The notes: generated by a model not told the origin, from the letters alone. A stretch of 64,000 nt of DNA from Ophiura sarsii (GCA_035610835.1 CM069449.1:62582292-62646291); one strand, 5' to 3'; positions 1 through 12,196 are shown, counted from the first letter of the stretch. Program-made: numbers and translations.

Positions 1-104
1 ACGATCACACAAATCGTCAAGTGTTCGGAAGGTTAAATCTCTTCTCTTATCCAAGTATCCAAGTTTCTATTCGCTTTTCACTTCTTCTCCTTATTGTCCT
101 TTCC

Positions 105-245
105 ATGATATACAACTATCTTCATAATTGTTTCCTTCCTCTCTCCTTCCTTTAGTTTTTCCTTCCCTTTTCTTTCCCTCTTTTCTAGTCCTCCTCTTCC
201 TTTCTTTCCCTTTACCTTCCTTCCCTTTCCCTTCCCTTCAGCTCC
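105..245. repeat. Pyrimidine-rich low-complexity tract
   Basis: A run of CTTCC/TTTCC words on the plus strand (GA-rich on minus). The 70-residue Lys/Glu/Gly-rich reading frame on the minus strand is a by-product of this composition, not a gene. Confidence 0.7.
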
Positions 246-330
246 ACATAACATTTCAATAAAGATAATCATCCCCTCTGTTACGCCCACACTTGTATGA
301 CTAGAATAAATATAGAATATATATAGAATA

Positions 331-1320
331 TAAAATAAGTAACTGACCAGGTAATAAATATGCTCTCAACTCTAACTGAGCTGCTACGTAAAAATATCAA
401 ATTATTTAGTTGTGAGGAAATGTCTTCTCTTTGATTTGAGATATTACACGTGGAGATTGACTGAATATTAAATCAGTTATGTGCCCAAAACCAAAACCAA
501 GTCCGTTTCTCACTTTAACATTTTGTTCGTTTCAAGCAGCCTTGGACAAGCAACGGGCAGAGTATTGATTAGGCTATCTGGTAGCGACAACTCACGAGGA
601 TTGGGGATGCTTTAGTTGATTAGTTGAACAATGCAGCCCATTCAAAACCAAAGTGTGAAAATGTAAACGGCACTTTATTCTATCCTTTTCAATGTAGCGT
701 TCTTAATTAATTAAAGAATAAAGGTATTGTTTTTAGACCGTACCCGTGTTATATTGTCTGACATAAATGCGTTCGATAGTATTATTTTTTTGCGTAGAAC
801 AACTCCGCCGCAGGGTACGGTCTAAAAACAATATCTTTATTCTCAATCTTAAACAATCATATTTTAGACATTTATCAAAGAAATAAGTACATTTTATTGT
901 CCACATTTGACAACTTTTAACCCTGCTAGGATCGAATAACCCACAAACATTCCATCCAATCACATGCGATGAGTAAACCATGCGTAAGCGTCGCGGCGCC
1001 GGCATAAACGCAGGAAAAGCGCTTAAGACGCACTGCAGAAGTGCGCATTATGGAGCAAACCACGCATTGTGAAGGTCGGGCGCACTGTTAAAACGTAAGC
1101 CCCACCTCCCCGTGTTAAGTTGTCTCATCTAGATGTCGCCGATTTCTCTGAGAACCAATGAGATTGCTTAAACTTTCTTAGCTGTTCAAGAATAACGGAT
1201 CGTCGTTAATAATATCTCAAATTAAAGGGGGGCTTTTCCTTACAACTTTATAATCTAATATTTGTTCGTAGGAGCTACAGTTTTGGAGTTATTCGTTTTA
1301 TTACCGGGTTAGTTACTAAT
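331..1320. mobile_element. TIR element of the CAGTCCTC family, copy 1 (degenerate)
   Basis: The left arm (331-445) starts with AAATAAGTAACTGACCAGG and the right arm (about 1205-1320) is its inverted, more diverged counterpart. The interior between 470 and 710 matches, in reverse orientation, the interior of the better preserved copy at 17787-18681 (shared words such as CAGTTATGTGCCCAAAACC and AAATGTAAACGGCACTTT). It carries a nested MITE at 715-843 and about 350 bp of extra sequence after it. No transposase reading frame is seen, so it is non-autonomous. The outermost bases of this copy are eroded, so its TSD cannot be read. Confidence 0.65.
715..843. mobile_element. 129-bp MITE nested in the CAGTCCTC element
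   Basis: Inverted ends about 30 bp long: the left begins AGAATAAAGGTATTG and runs to GACCGTACCC; the right runs from GGGTACGGTC to CTTTATTCT with one mismatch. The centre is about 70 bp. It interrupts sequence that is continuous in the related copy near 17.94 kb. No coding capacity. TSD not clear. Confidence 0.65.
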
Positions 1321-3557
1321 ACAATTAGTTTGATAAAAAAGCAATGGTGAATGTTAAACATATCAATTTAATACACACATTCACCGATATGATAGATGTA
1401 ATGCTATTTTAAAAGCCATATGGATTAAATTTCGAGAGTATTTTTACTGGACATGTGACTAACATGACTAATAGGAGGCCGCCATTGCGAGTGCAGCGGA
1501 GAAAGATCCCTGGATGTGGAAGCTTCACTGTACAACAACTAGGGTTATTATTAACAAACTTGAGTGAAACTGTTTACAAACATTGTTCAAAGACTCTTTT
1601 TGTTGTATGGAGGGGTCAACCCGTATGGAGACGAGCTGTGAATACGTTTATCTTGACCTTTAATATGTAATGCAACTTCTCATTGTTGGATATACATTTT
1701 GGATGTCGGAAACAGGATGTAGAGACAATTTAAAACCCGCCCCCAATATTAGAGTCGTGTCGGTTGAGACACGACACTGTCGGTCAAGATTGGCACTGTG
1801 GGGCAGTTGCCCCACCTGAACATAATAGTCTCAAAATTTATGCAGCAGTGGGCTAAATAAAGGAAAATGTTATATAGTAAATTGATGAAAACCCGAAGGA
1901 TTGGTTATTATTTGCTGACGCTAGTGAGGTACGTACAAAATATTTTTTGAGTCAAGTGACTCACTTTTCATAAATGGGGTTACTGTGGAGACAAATTGAC
2001 TCATTTTGATCAATAAAGTGTCACTGTGGAGACAAATTGACTCAGTTTTACGATGATGACTCGCTTTTTATTTTCAGTGATGTTTAATAGACAATCACTT
2101 TGCAATTTGTGCAAAAATGCCCTCGAAAAGAAATGGATGTTGAGAAGTTATTTCATGACAGGGCATCGGCATTTTGTGTTGAGCGACGTTGGTCCGAAAC
2201 ACACATAGGCTAGCTTCAAACATGTCAAAAGAAAATACACACTTGCTCATCCCTGTCTTGAAAATCTATGTTAAAGGGGCACTAAGAGATGTGTTGGAGG
2301 CTGCGCCCTCAATTATGATGAAAACTGGGATTAGTATATTTTTATAATTGTATTACATGTATGAACTTACACCTATAAGGATTAAGAAAACTCAGCCCTC
2401 TTTGTACAAGAAAACGTCGATTCAAAAATGCTCGTACAGCCGCGACGAGCATTTTACGTACGGCAGTATCCCCCTGCAGTACGCGTGATACATAACGCGA
2501 ACCATATTTGCATAGAGGGCGTTTTTCAATAAATAGCGATGATTGTTTTAATCGAGTTTTGCTGTGTTTTTGTCAGTAGAAACAACAATAATGGAAATTT
2601 TTAATGTTCATCTTGAATTCTGAAGTAAATCTTTAAACATTTAAAATTTTCAACACCACTTAATGTCCCTTTAATACCCAACTCTCAGCTCATGCACAAA
2701 ACGCCATCATAATAGCACACCAAGAAGCAAGAAGAGTTTTGCCTAGTACCTTTTCTTTTATATGACATACAATATGAACCATAAACCGACACATTTTATA
2801 ACATTATTAAGATTTCAATCAATATTTCTTTTTCTAAACTGATCATGGGCATTAAGTTGTGAAATCCAATCTTAAACTGATATTGCGATATGAATACTTG
2901 TTTTTGAAAGGTGTTATAGAACTACTGAAGCACCTGTGTCCATGATGTGTCGTGGGTTGTGGATTCACAAACGGATCCGGGCGGCAAAATTCTTTACCGT
3001 TGCCAACATTTGGATAGGCTAGTTAAAATGCGTACTAATAACATCGTAGCGCGGGCGTAGTTCACATAAAGCTCGCTGTACGCTATACATATTCGACTTA
3101 CGCACGTTCTATCGTATTAATATATGTTGTTAAAACAGATGGCCATGCGTTTTAAGTTGGGCCGGTCTCGTGTGACGAACTTAAAATTGGTGAATATCGC
3201 GTGTATTTTCATTTGAATGGCGATAACTTTTCTATACTAGGCATTACCCCCACAAAAGTATACATTTTCTTGATTAAAATTGTCTTAGGAGTTCAAAAAT
3301 GCACTTAAAATTAACATAGGATGAACCCCTAGAAGGTTATGAATTTGAAAAGGTCAACAATTTATGAAAAAAATCTGCTGAGAAAAAAAAAAATGAAACA
3401 AATTCTGCATACCCTACAAGGTTAATTATTGCAGATTTAAATTCCTGACAGTTAAAGCTTTCCAAGCATATATAACTTTCTATATCTAGGTAATGTTTAC
3501 AGTATTTTGCACCGGGCTGGAAAAAATGTCATTTTGTGAAGAAAAAAATCTGACATA
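1321..3557. other. No gene recognised; small local repeats
   Basis: No convincing coding region. Visible structure: a short hairpin around 1748-1768 (GTGTCGGTTGAGACACGAC), and a 22-bp direct repeat beginning ACTGTGGAGACAAATTGAC at about 1983 and 2024. The 71-residue frame at 1455-1670 resembles no family I recognise. Confidence 0.5.
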
Positions 3558-4918
3558 CGAGGGGCAGTCAATAAGTAATGAAAGTGATCATGGTATGGGA
3601 TGCATGAGTGATTCTATTGAGGGGATAATGTGATCAATACAAAGTATGAACCTTTGTCTTTCATACAATACACTTTTGGATTTTTAAATGTGAACTATGA
3701 CGTTATAGCACTGTCTCAAAGTAAGTACACTTGGGACACTGCTAAATCAGTTATTTGGCGGGAAATTTGAATTGTTTTTATGAAACACGTGGTAAGAAGA
3801 TTGCATAACATGACATCAGAAGCAGGTAAATCCCGATTTTTTTTCTCGCATAAATATGATACTAAAGGCAATAACCTTAATCCCTGTGTAATTTGGAATG
3901 TGTAGTATAAGAGGAAAAAGTAAGGAGAAGCAATTGAATAAAAGGTATACAAATATCAGTATTTCAAATAGCTAATTTTTATTTAAAAATGCCCAGTCAG
4001 TGAATCACTAATATGGCGGAAAATCAAACAATTTAGGAAAAATTCAAGCAATTAACCAGTTTGGAAGATTCCATATGATAGTTAACTAATTATCTGAACT
4101 TATTCGCATGAAACCTGCAGAAAAAATGCGCATGCGCAGACGACAGATAATTTTGAAACGGGCCCAAAATGGCTAAAATCATGAAATTTACCAGATAAAA
4201 GCTTACTGTGCCTTCAAATTCTAATCAGAAATAATGAAAAATGTTTAAATCAATGTGTAAACATATTGTGATAGTCAAAATGAAGATATACAGGAATGTA
4301 TCAATCAAAGATGGCTGCCACAACCTCTCTTATTACTGTTATCTTTAGAGCTACTAGATATGTATTATGTAAGTAATTGTCATATAATTTCGATGGTTTG
4401 AGGAAATTTTATGAACAGCTCCTTTTGAAATCCCCACTATTATTGCTTTACATCCCACAACAATTTATTAAATTATAATCCCTCTATTGTTCTTTATCCT
4501 TTGTGTTGTTTTCTAAGGTATATTATTGTGGATTTTGCTAAATAAAAGCGTATTTGAGATGGTCCCTTCTTGTTCGTATTAAGGCATTCAGATCTAAAAA
4601 AAGAGTGTCAAACAGAGATAAGTGTGTATTCGAACTATGTGCCAAGTGTTGCATTGCCGAGATATACGCAAATGTATCAATCAACCCATATTCAACATAT
4701 TACATATCCAGCCAAATAATTGGCAGATTTCAGTCAGTGTCTGAAACCTATTGTGTTTATGTTAATGACGTTACATAACCAAAGGTATCTAACAATCCAA
4801 AAGTGTATTGTTTGAAAGACAAAGGTTCATACTTTGTATTGATCACATTATCCCCTCAATAGAATCACTCATGCATCCCATACCATGATCACTTTCATTA
4901 TTTATTGACTGCCCCTCG
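3558..4918. mobile_element. Mariner-type TIR element, non-autonomous, 1361 bp
   Basis: TIRs of about 125 bp (3558-3682 and 4794-4918) are nearly identical, with about two mismatches. The termini read CGAGGGGCAGTCAATAAGTA, the style of many Tc1/mariner ends, and both sides are flanked by TA (3556-3557 and 4919-4920). The interior of about 1.1 kb has no transposase-like frame on either strand; the only frames are 78 and 74 codons and unrecognisable. Near-identity of the arms suggests recent activity or recent gene conversion. Long TIRs with a foreign interior fit a non-autonomous derivative mobilised in trans. Superfamily is an inference from TSD and terminal sequence. Confidence 0.85.
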
Positions 4919-6287
4919 TATTTACCTGCTTGCCATGTGCTTACTGTACGTAACCTGTCCTTTAAGATACTAAACATCTCTTAGGTGATCCAATTCAACT
5001 TGATAGAGCACAGAAACACATACAGAATAAATGAACTGGATACATGTAAGTAATAGTACCCTGTACTAACTGCCCAACCTCATTAATACAAACGCGTCGA
5101 TGTAAAACAATTCAAATCAGGATTGAAACTTACTATATAAGTTCTAGCTGCAGCTAAGCAGAGGTGATGGTATGTTCATTTCATTGTCTAGAGTTATAAT
5201 GCTACAATATAACACACACTCCTGTAGTACAATGGCCTCCTCTCTGCCTTTTTTGTAAAGCAAGCCTTCCCTGGTTGTTTTCTCATAATTTAAGTATTAA
5301 CAACCTTTGTAACTGCCAAGTACATGTAACCATAATCTGACTGTGTATTTTGTTCCAAGGGAACAACACCATCCGATATGACATGAAGCACGAAATAGGA
5401 ATATATTGCATCAGATGATGGCTGAATTGCAATGACAGAGTCCTTCACAATCAACCCAGTAATAGTCCACCTGTGGCAAATTTAAATCTGTGTCTGCTGA
5501 TCTGCAGAGTCTTCTGATACATCCTGATCACTTGCACTTACTCAATCGAGAAAAGCTACTGATTTGAATGGCGCGACATTGTAGCCTTGTTTTTACTTCT
5601 GTTCAATTTGGTTGCTAGTTAAATATATTATTTTAATTGGCTTAATTAGGCTAAGTATGAGGTTTATGTAAGTTTCAGATTCTATGCAATAAGCCCTACT
5701 CCAAAATAATAGTATTATAGGCCTTTGCCTCCTCGTATGTGCTGGTAAAAGACGCTGCGTCGGTACATATCCATCCAGTCATACACATGTAGTTCTTCAA
5801 TGCATTGCGGGTCTGTAATTATTGATTAATTCTTTATTAATTAAGGTGATTACCCATTATTATACATCTAAATTATTCAAATCAGTCTATTTACCAGAGT
5901 TTATGTACTTAGATGCAACAATTTCATTCCATAAACATGATTGCACTGAACTGTACTGTAGATGCCAAATTTGCTGCGCCGGACTCTCCTGCGCCAGACT
6001 CTCCTCCACCCCTAATGTTGGTTAATTAGCCATTAATTAACAAAAAATGACAACATTTTAACGCATACTAATACTTTTATCTTCTTGCCCTGCATAAGAG
6101 CTTTATTTTGATACCAAATTTAGCTATGTAGGTGGTATCTTTATACAAGAAATTGAATAGACAATGTCATTTTTGATGTGCCGATGTCACAACTCCACCT
6201 TTTTGCAGGCCCAGTTCAAAACGCATGGCCAGATAGCTTTATTCTGTAAAAATCATATCGATTGAAATTCCAATCGCTGTCAGCCAA
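4919..6287. other. No gene recognised
   Basis: AT-rich sequence without a supported gene or clear repeat structure. Short frames (for example 5822-6025) have no recognisable domains. A tandem GCGCCGGACTCTCCT / GCGCCAGACTCTCCT doublet sits at about 5978-6004. Confidence 0.5.
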
Positions 6288-6362
6288 TTCCTCGTGGTCT
6301 AATGGCTATGGAACAGGTCTTATGAACGAAAGGTTACGTAGTTCGAATCCCGGTATCGTAGA
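6288..6362 (+). repeat. tRNA-like sequence (probable SINE head)
   Basis: Pol III internal promoter boxes at tRNA spacing: box A TGGTCTAATGG (6295-6305) and box B GTTCGAATCC (6341-6350). The anticodon-arm region is not well paired and the acceptor stem does not close, so a functional tRNA is unlikely. The layout resembles the SINE head at 23944. No (ATT)n tail follows, so this is a head fragment or another SINE family. Confidence 0.55.
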
Positions 6363-6835
6363 ATTTTGCGTTAAACCTTTTCGGTCAACTTCGGTCACGA
6401 TCATATCATCATAAATCGGTACGATATACGAGTAAGTTTATTTTGAACTGTCTGAATTACAGGAAATCACGAATGCTTACGAGGGACCAAACATCCATTA
6501 AAGAAAATAGATGTTATGCCACTCGTACGCATGCGTGATAAAAATTAACAAATAAAATCTAGAAACAGTTTTAGTGTGATACGTACACGGGACATCAAAA
6601 CCACTCGAGTGTGGAGGTTGGTCGCGGCTATACACATGTCTTGAAAGGCCATTCAAGGAGGATTATTCTTACGATATACAATAGGGTGATAATTGATCAT
6701 GAAAGAAGGGAATAGGATTAGAAATAATGAATAGGGCTAATCTGCGAGTCAGCTCCTCCTCTATTACCTGCCATGATGTCAGTTTCGATCCAAATGTTGT
6801 TTACGGTAAAAAATACCGCATCCGGGCGCATCAAT

Positions 6836-7543
6836 GGGCTATTCCATTTGAAATCCATACACCTCTTATATTATTATGGAAGACATAACCATAATCTTCC
6901 TCACAACGAATGGAATCACCCATATAAACACTTCAAAAGAAGTAAGTTCCCCTTTAGGGTTTCCATTATATTTTCACAAATATACATTGGGTTCAGATGG
7001 GTTTTCTGTCAAATTGTTATGAGGTTCATACCAATACTTGACCAAAATTTCAAATCAACAGGTTCTGTCATGCTTGAGTGAGCTTGTATTGAATGACAAA
7101 ATGTCCCATTTCAAAAGTTGTCAACATAATGTTTAGTAGTGTGTGTATCCACCACGTTGGTGTATCAATTGACGACATCGATTTCTCATAGTGTTGATGA
7201 GGCGCGCTACTCGATATGGAGGTCCAACTCTTGTTGTACCAGAGTTAAACGTTATTTTAGCAACTTTTGAAATGGGACATTCCGTCATTCAATACGTGCT
7301 CACTCGAGCATGACAGAACCTGTTGATTTGAAATTTTGGTCAAGTATTGGTATGAAGCCCATAATCATTTGACTGAAACCCCCATTTCATTCCAATGTAT
7401 TGTTTTAGAAATATAAGGGAACCCCTAAAGGGGAACTTACTTCTTTTGAAGTGTTTAGATAATCCCATTTGAAGTTCACACTCCATGTGCGGGTAGATCA
7501 AGGTAATGTCATAGGGGTGTATGGATCTCAAATGGAATAGCCC
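6836..7543. mobile_element. Long-armed MITE with 3-bp AAT target duplication
   Basis: Ends are GGGCTATTCCATTTGAAATC and its inverse at 7524-7543, flanked on both sides by AAT (6833-6835 and 7544-7546). The inverted arms extend roughly 250-300 bp each, so almost the whole 708-bp element can fold on itself. Reading frames of about 100 codons on both strands (6773-7081, 7340-7639) are mirror images of one another caused by this inverted structure. A 3-bp TSD with GGG termini is compatible with a PIF/Harbinger-like origin, but this is an inference. Confidence 0.8.
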
Positions 7544-8241
7544 AATGCGAATTGTTATTGATAGAAAATGCAATTTACCAAATGAATTTGAAGTAGAAGG
7601 ACAGAGATTTATTTGAGATGTTGATGTTTGGACGAACACAATAACGATGCTTGACTAGCATTTGTTCATATATAAAACAAGGATCAATTGATCGTTGATT
7701 TGTACTTCCTTATGTTGTTAGTACAGGGTCATTCTTAGATAAATCCCGCCTGTTTGGCAAATGAGATTGGATCAAGACTACTCTTTTCTTATGTTCAAAA
7801 GCTGACAGCGAAATTGTTATCTTCATTTGTTGGAAGTGGCTCTTTTTACTTCATTCTTTTCTTCCATCTTTTCTAACTTTCATTTCATTCAGCTTGCATG
7901 CTTATAGGCTTTTTAAGCCTGGCCCGAGCATTGTGCTCGAGCCTGGTCCCTTCAGGACCCAAGCGTGTGTCCGTACGGACCGACCGTTTAAACAAACAAA
8001 CAAATGTTACATTTCAAGTTTCTAGAAACTCGGTTTTAAATTTCAAATGTTTCTTTGAATATTTTTTCACAACGATAAACATCTGTAACATATTAAAAAC
8101 ATGTTTGGCACAATCTTTACAGATATTTAATTGATTTTTCCCCATATTGCTTATAGGTTGGTCACACGATAGAGTCATCTCCGTCACATTTTCAGTATAA
8201 AAATCCATTAGAAAATGTATATGATTCCAGACTAGAAATTG
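7544..8241. other. No gene; left arm of a short inverted pair around a LINE
   Basis: No supported gene. GTCATCTCCGTCACAT at 8174-8189 has a perfect 16-bp inverted partner at 8907-8922, so the LINE A fragment at 8242-8628 may sit inside an older inverted-repeat element. TSDs were not found. Confidence 0.4.
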
Positions 8242-8628
8242 ACATCTCTCTCTCTATGTCAGATGGCACCAGGTGGTGCTGCTGTGGCCTTCACAAGAGC
8301 TCGCCATTTGGTTCGGTTTGATGCACGTCGTGTTGCTTCTATCGTACTTAAACCAGTGATCCTTTTAATGTCATCAGTCCATGATGTTATAGGGCGTCCT
8401 CTGCCACGACTACCTTTTACTGCACCTTGCAGAATTACTTTCTCGACACTGTTATCTCTCCTGGTAATATGACCAAAGTAGCGCAGCTTTCTGATGTCCC
8501 TCCTTAGTGTGAGCTTTGTTCTAACCTTTTCCAATACCCAGTGATTGCTTCTCTTCTCCCTCCATGAAACTCGTAGGAGTCGCCTATAGCACCACATCTC
8601 AAATGCATCAACTCGTTTCCTGACATAC
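8242..8628 (-). pseudogene. LINE family A, 3'-terminal reverse transcriptase ORF fragment
   Basis: The minus strand encodes the C-terminal part of a non-LTR retrotransposon polyprotein: KRVDAFEMWCYRRLL, then a LRYFGHITRRD-type segment and a GRGRPITSWTDDIKR segment. This is the region after the polymerase domain that is typical of RTE-like endonuclease/reverse-transcriptase ORFs. The frame is open for about 130 codons and stops near an AGAGAGA tail at 8238-8250. The same 3' end recurs at 14050, so this is a dispersed 5'-truncated copy; the polymerase motifs are missing. The homology breaks at about 8628, where the second copy continues differently. Clade assignment is tentative. Confidence 0.85.
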
Positions 8629-8689
8629 ATATCCCAAACTATAAAATAAAGAGTATTCCCCTCAAATAAATCCAACTTTTTGATTATTT

Positions 8690-9387
8690 CAGTATAACAT
8701 ACCGATTTTAAAACTTCGCAAAAGTTTACAATCTTAAAAAGTACCGATTTTTTTTTTTGGGTTAAAATGTTTATATTTCATCGACACCCTCTTAGAGAAC
8801 ATACATTATTTTAAGCTAGCATGAGAACACTATTTATTTACAAATTACAACTGATAATTGTGTCCAATGCTGTTATTGTTTTACCTACTATGAGCATCAA
8901 ATACTCATGTGACGGAGATGACTGCATGTGAAAGTCATATCCATCACGGTGCCCGGTCATCTACGTCACACAGAAAATCAACGGAAATGACGTGACGGAG
9001 ATGACCATCTTAAGTGTTGGGACGGTATAGCTTCGCTGAAAAAGTATGTCTAGCGGTCTACTTCAGGGGTATCGTTAGTGGTCACTACTCTTTTTGTCAA
9101 AGGAGGTGACGACTTTGACATTTGAATTCAGATTCACGTACTTTGTTGGAGTCAATTAATTGCCTTTTTGTTTATTTAAAGTCAGTATTTTTTCACCAGA
9201 TATCTGTGTAATATAGATTAGATCTTGATCTGAAACTATGAACACATATATTGTTATAATTGTGTAGAAATGGTTTGAATAATATAAAACAAATGATAGA
9301 GTTTTGCAAAATCTGTGTTATTTCGTGGTCGTGATTACTGTATTCTGTTTGGGATATAAGTAATTTTACACATTTGGTTTCACGTCG
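8690..9387. other. No gene; GTGACGGAGATGAC repeats
   Basis: No coding region. The word GTGACGGAGATGAC occurs at about 8909 and 8993, with an inverted copy at 8174. Together these mark a degenerate repeat flanking the LINE A fragment. Confidence 0.45.
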
Positions 9388-9461
9388 GGGTGGGTGGCCG
9401 AGTGGTTAAGGCCTTGGTCTTGTAATCCTTTTAGTAACATTTACGGGAGTTCGAGCCCGGC
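9388..9461 (+). repeat. tRNA-Ser-like head fused to a LINE
   Basis: A class II tRNA-like body: box A TGGCCGAGTGG with the D-arm continuation TTAAGGC, an anticodon-arm region TTGGTCTTGTAATCC, an extra arm, and box B GTTCGAGCC. The 3' acceptor strand is missing: right after GAGCCCGG the sequence becomes LINE reverse-transcriptase coding sequence in the same orientation. The stems are imperfect (the anticodon stem does not close), so this is a tRNA-derived relic, not a functional tRNA. Confidence 0.65.
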
Positions 9462-10188
9462 TGACACTAAGGAGCAGGCACAGAAGCTGCTGAAATATGT
9501 TGAGGAAGCAGCACTCAAAACTGGGCTCCACATGAATGCCAAGAAAACCAAATGCACGGTATTTCACCAAACACAAGGGGTACAGCTAAAAACCTCTGAT
9601 GGAAGTAACCTAGACAACGTAGAGGACTTCAAATACCTGGGAGCTTGGGTAGGGAGTAGCCAGCATGACATACAAATACGTAAAGAACTTGCTTAGAAGG
9701 CCTGCAATGATCTGAACAAAGTGTGGAAATCCAGCCACTGTCGAAAAATAAAAATGAGACTATTCCAAGCTTCTGTTCAAAGTGTTCTACTGTATGGAGC
9801 TGAGACATGGACCATCACCAACAGACTCAAGAGATCTCTAGATGGATGATACACTAGAATGCTGAGAACTGCACTCAACATTAGTTGGAAAGACAAGATA
9901 CCGAACAAATACCTGTATGGAAACTTACAAAAGGTATCAGAAAACATCACAGATCGAAGGATGAGATTTATCGGGCATTGCATGAGAAGAGAAAATGAGA
10001 TAGTGTCTGACCTTCTGCTATGGAGACCGAAACACGGACATATCTGTCGGCCGCCCAGCCTTAACATACTTGGACATCTTGGCGAAAGACACAGGACTGA
10101 ATGATGAGGAGATGAAAGCATGCATGAGGGACAGAGTAATATGGCGAGCCATCACGAAGACCGATCGAGATCGACATAAGTAAGTAGT
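9462..10188 (+). pseudogene. LINE family B, 5'-truncated RT/C-terminal fragment
   Basis: Plus-strand homology starts with ADTKEQAQKLL just after where the catalytic FADD box would be, then AKKTKCTVF, FKYLGAWVGSS, a RLFQASVQSVLLYGAETW segment, MLRTALNISW and MRFIGHCMRREN. These are in the order of the RT thumb and C-terminal region of RTE-like non-LTR elements. In-frame stops (for example after QIRKELA and after RSLDG) and a late frameshift show it is dead. The 3' end is a short TAAGTAAGTAG tail, matching the TAAG-type tail of the copy at 55803. The 5' end is the tRNA-like sequence at 9388-9461. Confidence 0.85.
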
Positions 10189-10951
10189 ATTAATTGAACT
10201 ATTAATCAAATCCTTATAAAAGTATACATTTCTGGAAAGGATATTAATCAGAGAATCCCAATTTGGCGTCAATTTTGACCAAAAATGTTGATATTTTGAG
10301 AAAATCACAAAATTCACATAAAATAATAATAAAGGTCTAAATGTTATTGTCATCGCAGCCAACTGGCCGAATTGTAACAACATTACAAATCAAATACATT
10401 AATAAACAATGCAACGTCCAGGCAGCAGCTAAATCAGCGCCAAGTTGCGACATAAACCAACATGAACAAACATACATAACCCCTATATAGTAACCCCCAA
10501 TTTTGACTCAAATTATTTTGAACAAAGGTAACAAAAATAAATGCCCAAATCGGTTTATTTTGATGTAAAGACACTAACTTAGGGTCGTTTTTTGTTGTTG
10601 TTTGTAACGTAATCTAATATTTCTTTGTAATTTTGACCAAAAAGTGCCCAAAAAAGGGCATTTTTTGGCACATTGAAGTCAAAATTTCAAAATAAATTAA
10701 ATAAGGTTACAAAAAAACTAAATCGTCCCTAAGTTAGTGTCTTCACATCATCATAATAATGCGATTTGGGCATTTTTTACTCAAAATTATTTTAGTTAAA
10801 AAAAATTGGGTCAAAAAAGTGATTTTTTTTGTAATTTTCTCAACAAATCAAAATATTTGGTCAAAATTGGTGCCAAATTTAGATTTTCTGATCCATTTCC
10901 TTTCTAAAAATGTATACTTTATATACATTTGAGTCATAGTTCAATAATTAC
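10189..10951. mobile_element. 763-bp palindromic (foldback) element
   Basis: Outer arms 10189-10320 and about 10826-10951 are inverted copies (shared words GTATACATTT, TTTTGACCAAA and TTGAGAAAAT). Inner arms around 10500-10600 and 10690-10790 pair through TAACTTAGGG/CCCTAAGTTA. The centre holds GTGCCCAAAAAAGGGCA. Essentially the entire segment is one imperfect hairpin. It directly abuts the LINE B 3' end. No protein is encoded; frames here mirror each other. Confidence 0.75.
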
Positions 10952-10984
10952 AGCACTCACTTAATTCAAAAAGTAACTTCCTCG

Positions 10985-11335
10985 AGTCCCCTAATGGAGG
11001 TTAAAAGTGTACAAATCTTTTTTAAAGTGAAATTAAATGTTAATAAACAGTAGTAGGGCTTATGAAATATTTAAAAAACATCAATAGGGCTTATTAATTA
11101 ATTTATTAATTCATATTTTATTTACGTATTTACTTATTTTTTAAAATTTTAATTTGATAAATTTAATTTATTCATTTATTCACCTATTTATTTATTTATG
11201 TATTTATTTTTATTTTCTTATTTTTTTAATTTTTTAAATTTTTTTTATATTTTAAACTTTTTTTTAACTTTAATTTTTATTCATTTATTCATTTAATTTA
11301 ATTTTTAATAATAAATTATCTGCCCGTATCAAAAG
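10985..11335. repeat. AT-rich low-complexity tract
   Basis: Dominated by TTTATTTA and TTTTTAATTTT words, especially 11085-11310. No gene. Confidence 0.75.
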
Positions 11336-11362
11336 TGCTCGATTCCCAGGAAGAGCGTATTA

Positions 11363-12196
11363 TGTTGAAAACAAGCAGTTAAATAGTAGTCATTATCTTG
11401 GATTCCGTGACCAATTTCTTGATACCTTAGTTTCTTAGTGAATTTGTCAAACAATATCTCAAATTGTTCGTCTGATTGCAAGGATTCCAGAAATGATAGT
11501 TTTTACCACCTATAGTGTCTGTTGTACCTTATAAAGGGGTCAAAAGGTCAGATTCTATATAGGGCAGTGTTCCTTGACCTTTTGATCTACACAAAATATT
11601 CCCGGTGGTAAAAAAACCCCCTATTTCTGGAATCCTTGTGATCATACGAACAATATGAGATTATTGTTTTTCAAAATCGGAGCAAGTTTAAATTTTGACC
11701 TCATATGCAAAGGTCAACGACCTTTTTACGTTTTACCCGGTAACTCGTTAACCAAACATCGGAAGTAGGGCAAACTATACTTTTTCGGAATCCTTGTGCT
11801 CAGCCGAACAATTTTGTGTGCTTTTCAGCTTAATTAAAGCCATATGAATTTTTGGGCCCCTGTATGGCGGCCATTTTGGAATTTGCGCTATAAAAGAACA
11901 TTCTCGTTACTTTTGAGAGGTGCATGGGAGCTCATTTTCTCTTAAAATGGTTCTAGTTGACAAATTCATTAAGAAACTAAGGTATCAAGCAATTGGTCAC
12001 GGAATCCAAGATAATGACTCTACTAAAATTGAATTACTTATACATAGTAACTTGCAGTTTCATGCTCGCCAACCATTTCTGGTGGAGGTAATCATCAGTC
12101 TGAGCAATCATCAGTCTGAAGATTGCCTCCACCAGAATGGTTGGTGAGCAGGAAACTGCCAGTTACTATGTATAAGTACTGCTTGTTTTCAACACA
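11363..12196. mobile_element. Nested palindromic element
   Basis: Outer arms: 11363-11453 (starting TGTTGAAAACAAGCAGT) against 11958-12196. Inner arms: about 11460-11515 against 11603-11665, sharing AAGGATTCCAGAAAT and its inverse. The right outer arm is interrupted by the separate 142-bp palindrome at 12036-12177; the left arm lacks it and serves as the uninterrupted version. No coding sequence. Confidence 0.7.
12036..12177. mobile_element. 142-bp palindrome inserted in a palindrome arm
   Basis: Begins ACTTATACATAGTAACT and ends with the inverse. Arms are about 62-66 bp with few mismatches, around a short centre made of two CATCAGTCTGA copies. Inserted into the right arm of the 11363-12196 element. 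Confidence 0.75.
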
